Shown here: positions 13,164 through 16,482 of the stretch, piece by piece
Numbering within the stretch: the stretch's first letter is position 1
Layout of the letters: the number at the start of each line of letters is the position of its first letter
Source of the DNA: Neptuniibacter sp.
GTDB lineage: Bacteria > Pseudomonadota > Gammaproteobacteria > Pseudomonadales > Balneatricaceae
DNA: 16,482 bases
NCBI GenBank assembly: GCA_030149405.1
Contig: JASBRM010000275.1
Location: forward strand, 1 to 16,482
Direction of reading: 5' to 3'
The notes under the pieces: generated by a model
The model's database searches: none
What the model was told of the DNA's origin: nothing
The model's input: only the letters and a program-made list of their open reading frames with translations
Made by a program: the position numbers and the translations under genes

Positions 13164-15890
13164 ATGTCGCAATTATCCACTCTCGCTGCAAGAACCACTG
13201 TCACCTTCTTTATTTTCTCGGTTTTGTGGATTGCCGTATCCGACTGGGCAGTCAGTCTATTTCCCTACGAATTACAGCATATTCTCCAAACATCTAAAGG
13301 CTGGCTCTTTGTAATACTCACCAGCGCTTTAATCTATGCGCTATTAAAGATCTCTAGCCGTCAGGAGATTGAGCTGCAGGAAGAGTTACAAACAGCTCTA
13401 CACAACCTTTCAAACTCCAGTAAAAAGAAACAAGCCATTCTTGAATCTCTGCCCGTCACTGTATGGGAGCAGGATTTTACTTACGTCAAAAATTTTATTG
13501 ATGAAGTGATAAAACCTTCAACACCTGAAGAGCTTATGCAATGGATGAATGACAATCATGACGGTGTAGTCATGATGGTCGACAGAATCAAGATTCTTTC
13601 CCTGGGTGGTCCCACCTACGAAACTTTTGGGATTCGTAAAGAAGACATTCTTTCAGGATTAAAACTCAGCACCCTTTTTTCCGCGCAGTCCTATGAGTTT
13701 TTTAAGCAAGAGGTTGTAACTTTCTGGAAAGGTGAGCACTCCATACATTTCAAAGACGAGCTCACCAAACCGGATGGGAGCCGAGTCCTCACCCGAACTG
13801 CCATGTCCATGCCTGCTCATGCCCAAAAGGACTGGAGCACGGTTATCGTTACAGTTGAAGATGTCACTTCTAAATCTGAATTCCAGAAAACAGTAGACTC
13901 ATTCTTTGATCTGGACATGAACCTCCATCTCATTGCTTCAGGTGACGGCACTATCCTTAGAATCAACAATGGCTGGAAAACGGCTTTAGGCTACGACCGA
14001 ACCGAACTTGAAGGCACACGGTTCCTGGAACTTATTCACCCGGACGATATAGAACCCACCATCGCGGAAATGCAAAGTCTTGCATCCGGTGAGAAGACTT
14101 TCTATTTTGAAAATCGCTACAGATCCAAAAACGGAGAATATCGGCTTTTATCCTGGTCCGCGCTTATGCCTGAGGGCGGTAATGTTATATACGCAGTGGC
14201 ATCAGACATTACCGATAAAAAGAGATATGAAGACAAACTACGCAATTCAGCTCTAGTCATCAACAGCACCTCAGAAGGCGTAATGCTGACTGATCTCACA
14301 GGCAAAATCACCGAAGTAAATGCCGCATTCAGCAATATCACAGGGTACAACCCTGAAGAAGTAACCGGCCAGATGCCCGCCATACTTAGCTCTGGACGTC
14401 ACGATAAAGAATTTTATTCATCATTGTGGCAAGAAGTTAAGAACAAAGGTTACTGGCAAGGAGAGATCTGGAATAGGAAAAAAGATGGAGAAGTATTCCC
14501 AGAGCTACTCACCATCAACTCCGTGACCAATGAAAGCGGTGCTGTTTGTGGCTATGCAGGCATATTCTCAGATATATCCCATTTAAAGGATACTGAAAAC
14601 AGACTGCTACACCTTAGTACTCATGACGTTCTAACCGGCTTAGCAAACAGGAGTCTGTTTCAGGAGCATGTAGACCGCGCCCTAAAACATGCATCAAGAA
14701 CTCAAAAACTTGCCGCTGTCGTTTTGCTTGATCTGGATAATTTCAAACATATCAACGAAAGCATGGGCTTTAGTCGGGGTGACGAACTACTTCAGCAAGC
14801 CGCAGGAAGAGTTATGCGATCAGTAAGACAAGACGATACTGTAGCTCGTGTAAGCAGCGATGAATTCGCCATTCTGCTTGAGGACATAGAGCACTCTAAA
14901 CAAATCAACAAAATTATTGAAAACCTACTTAGTGAGCTAAACCTACCATTTACAATAAACAATGAACAAATTTACCTCACTGGTAGTGCGGGGGTAAGCA
15001 TTTGTCCGAATGATTCCATCGATACCGCTATACTCATCAGAAATGCAGATACAGCCCTTGCCAAAGCAAAAGAGCAAGGGGGAGGGTATTATCATTTCTA
15101 CTCCGCTGAACTTACAGAAGCCGCTAAAGAAATTCTTCATATCGAGAATGCACTAAGAACAGCTATCAACAAAAACCAGCTTTACCTTGTGTATCAACCA
15201 CAGTACCGAATAGATAGCGAAGAACTGGATGGTCTTGAGGTTCTCGTCAGATGGAAACATCCTGAACTTGGGCTGGTTCCACCAGCAAAATTTATCCCTA
15301 TAGCCGAGAAATCCGCATTAATAACCGAAATAGGCCAATGGATTCTAAAACAGGCATGCATTCAAGCCACCTCATGGAATCAAAAAGGCTATAATTTTGG
15401 CCGCATAGCCGTGAATGTCTCAGCTCCACAGCTAATGTATTCCGACTTACCTCAAACCGTTACTGAGATACTCAGGGAAACAGAACTTCCGGCGAATCTA
15501 CTAGCACTGGAAGTTACCGAGACCTTTGCCATGAAAGATCCCGAGCTCAGCAAACAATTACTGGAACAGTTAAGAGAGCTAGGGATAGAAATCGCCATTG
15601 ATGATTTCGGTACTGGGTATTCTTCACTCAGCTACCTCAAAAGCCTACCTATAGATAAGCTCAAAATAGATCAGTCTTTCATTGCCGGAATGCCTGAATC
15701 GGAACATGACGTAGCAATTGTTAATGCCGTTATATCTCTTGGCCGGGCCTTATCACTGAAAATCATTGCAGAAGGAATTGAGACCGTAAGCCAGAGCACA
15801 TGTATACGGTTGCTCAAATCTCTTATTCCTCCTGACAAAGGGCCGCCATCAGATGCAAACCACACTGATCAAAAACGCACGCATTATTAA
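13164..15890 (+). CDS. Membrane PAS-GGDEF-EAL protein with degenerate GGDEF and truncated EAL
   Basis: The 908-aa protein has two N-terminal membrane helices (about 12-30 and 46-62), a coiled segment, one poorly conserved PAS-like region (about 90-235), two clearer PAS domains (about 245-355 and 360-475), a GGDEF domain (480-645) and an EAL domain (655 to the end). The GGDEF signature is SSDEF (564-568), so cyclase activity is unlikely, but the inhibitory-site RxxD remains as RQDD (555-558). The EAL domain keeps EVL with Glu692, Asn751, Glu783, Asp813-Asp814, Lys834 and EGIE (870-873). It then ends in an unrelated tail, lacking the usual C-terminal QGY-x-F-x-P segment. The last 38 nt overlap the dihydroorotase gene in another frame. 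It probably senses a signal through PAS and binds c-di-GMP; phosphodiesterase activity is doubtful. Confidence 0.9.
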   Translation: MSQLSTLAARTTVTFFIFSVLWIAVSDWAVSLFPYELQHILQTSKGWLFVILTSALIYALLKISSRQEIELQEELQTALHNLSNSSKKKQAILESLPVTVWEQDFTYVKNFIDEVIKPSTPEELMQWMNDNHDGVVMMVDRIKILSLGGPTYETFGIRKEDILSGLKLSTLFSAQSYEFFKQEVVTFWKGEHSIHFKDELTKPDGSRVLTRTAMSMPAHAQKDWSTVIVTVEDVTSKSEFQKTVDSFFDLDMNLHLIASGDGTILRINNGWKTALGYDRTELEGTRFLELIHPDDIEPTIAEMQSLASGEKTFYFENRYRSKNGEYRLLSWSALMPEGGNVIYAVASDITDKKRYEDKLRNSALVINSTSEGVMLTDLTGKITEVNAAFSNITGYNPEEVTGQMPAILSSGRHDKEFYSSLWQEVKNKGYWQGEIWNRKKDGEVFPELLTINSVTNESGAVCGYAGIFSDISHLKDTENRLLHLSTHDVLTGLANRSLFQEHVDRALKHASRTQKLAAVVLLDLDNFKHINESMGFSRGDELLQQAAGRVMRSVRQDDTVARVSSDEFAILLEDIEHSKQINKIIENLLSELNLPFTINNEQIYLTGSAGVSICPNDSIDTAILIRNADTALAKAKEQGGGYYHFYSAELTEAAKEILHIENALRTAINKNQLYLVYQPQYRIDSEELDGLEVLVRWKHPELGLVPPAKFIPIAEKSALITEIGQWILKQACIQATSWNQKGYNFGRIAVNVSAPQLMYSDLPQTVTEILRETELPANLLALEVTETFAMKDPELSKQLLEQLRELGIEIAIDDFGTGYSSLSYLKSLPIDKLKIDQSFIAGMPESEHDVAIVNAVISLGRALSLKIIAEGIETVSQSTCIRLLKSLIPPDKGPPSDANHTDQKRTHY

Positions 15891-16482
15891 CGAGAACAAA
15901 ATCACAGAAGCGGACCTAAGAATCAGAGGACAGCGCATTGAACAAATCGCACCAAGCCTAAGCATTAAACCGAACGACAAGTTATATGACGCCAAGGGTA
16001 TGTACCTCATACCTGGCATGATTGATGACCAGGTTCACTTCAGAGAACCAGGTTTAACGCATAAAGGTAATATTTTTAGCGAATCAAGGGCTGCAGTTGC
16101 AGGCGGCATTACAAGCTATATGGAAATGCCGAATGTCGACCCATCTACAACCACTCAAGCCGCATTAAATCAGAAACATGAAATAGCCAAACAGTCATCA
16201 CTGGCTAACTACAGCTTCTACCTTGGCGCCACAGAAGACAATCTTGATGACATAAAAGCCATTGACCCGGAAACCACCTGCGGAGTTAAAGTGTTTATGG
16301 GCGCCTCAACGGGCAACCTTCTGATAGAGAATCCAACTGCACTTGAAGCCATTTTCAGAGAATGCCCTGTACTTATAGCCACCCATTGCGAAAGCGGCCC
16401 CGTAATTGCCGACAATATAAAAAAACTAGGGAAGCACAGAGAAGAGCTCACAATTTTCGATCACCCTGTAATGCGTGATGCT
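15853..16482 (+). CDS. Dihydroorotase, N-terminal 210 residues (runs off window)
   Basis: Dihydroorotase cyclises carbamoyl-aspartate in pyrimidine synthesis. From the ATG at 15853 (AAGGG about 10 nt upstream) the reading frame is open to the window end. The amidohydrolase layout is clear: TLIKNARIIN opening (4-13), LIPGMIDD (52-59), QVHFREPG (60-67), AAVAGGITS (80-88), the lysine expected to be carbamylated, Lys146 in CGVKVFMG (143-150), and ATHCE with His178. The first His of the metal-binding HxH is Gln60; I recall the DDQVHFREPGLTHK form from Bacteroidetes dihydroorotases, so it may be a natural subfamily rather than a defect. The gene overlaps the end of the EAL gene by 38 nt, +1 frame. 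Symbol pyrC is not assigned because E. coli PyrC is a different type. Confidence 0.88.
   Translation, partial: MQTTLIKNARIINENKITEADLRIRGQRIEQIAPSLSIKPNDKLYDAKGMYLIPGMIDDQVHFREPGLTHKGNIFSESRAAVAGGITSYMEMPNVDPSTTTQAALNQKHEIAKQSSLANYSFYLGATEDNLDDIKAIDPETTCGVKVFMGASTGNLLIENPTALEAIFRECPVLIATHCESGPVIADNIKKLGKHREELTIFDHPVMRDA

Overview
This window reads as the chromosome of a marine-type gammaproteobacterium. The protein sequences resemble those of Oceanospirillales or Pseudomonas relatives (nudJ next to mnmA, a stand-alone moaE, an AldB/ExaC-type aldehyde dehydrogenase, rarD, an RhlE-type helicase). This placement rests on protein resemblance only; no rRNA or other phylogenetic marker is present. 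Base composition is moderate. No prophage, insertion sequence, CRISPR array, tRNA or rRNA gene is visible. Most of the window is ordinary core and accessory chromosome, with short genes facing in both directions and few long operons.

Layout. 1-699 (minus): nudJ followed by the start of mnmA, a probable two-gene transcript with a plausible promoter just upstream of nudJ. 872-1913 (plus): moaE and a two-CBS-domain protein. 1914-2319: AT-rich spacer ending in an FNR/ANR-like box. 2320-3149 (plus): single-domain bacteriohemerythrin and a tautomerase-fold (DUF1904-like) protein. 3165-4679 (minus): a 2OG-Fe(II) oxygenase-like protein and an FRG-domain protein. 4989-6512 (plus): exaC/aldB, with strongly biased codon use and a strong terminator preceded by two more hairpins. 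6617-7069: spacer with no convincing gene but a possible dispersed repeat. 7070-7837 (minus): a lipoate-ligase-fold protein carrying a Cys where LipL/LipM transferases have their nucleophile. 7914-8572 (plus): a YkgJ-type CxCC protein and a tiny CxxC protein. 8602-10528 (minus): a voltage-gated cation channel of the NaChBac family and rarD. 10685-10876 (plus): a small charged protein. 10882-12129 (minus): RhlE-type helicase. 12298-12850: an unknown 112-aa protein facing a DUF1289 protein. 13164-16482 (plus): a PAS-GGDEF-EAL protein overlapping the start of a dihydroorotase that runs off the window.

Points worth a second look. The channel pore has an acid-rich selectivity filter (TFEDWTD) close to the engineered Ca2+-selective versions of NaChBac. 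The GGDEF/EAL protein has SSDEF instead of GGDEF, keeps an RxxD inhibitory-site motif, and lacks the end of its EAL domain exactly where the dihydroorotase begins. That dihydroorotase has Gln in place of the first His of the HxH metal motif, a pattern I associate with Bacteroidetes enzymes. Oxygen or redox themes recur (FNR-like box before hemerythrin, 2OG oxygenase, CxCC proteins), but I see no convincing multi-gene novel system; the genes appear largely independent.
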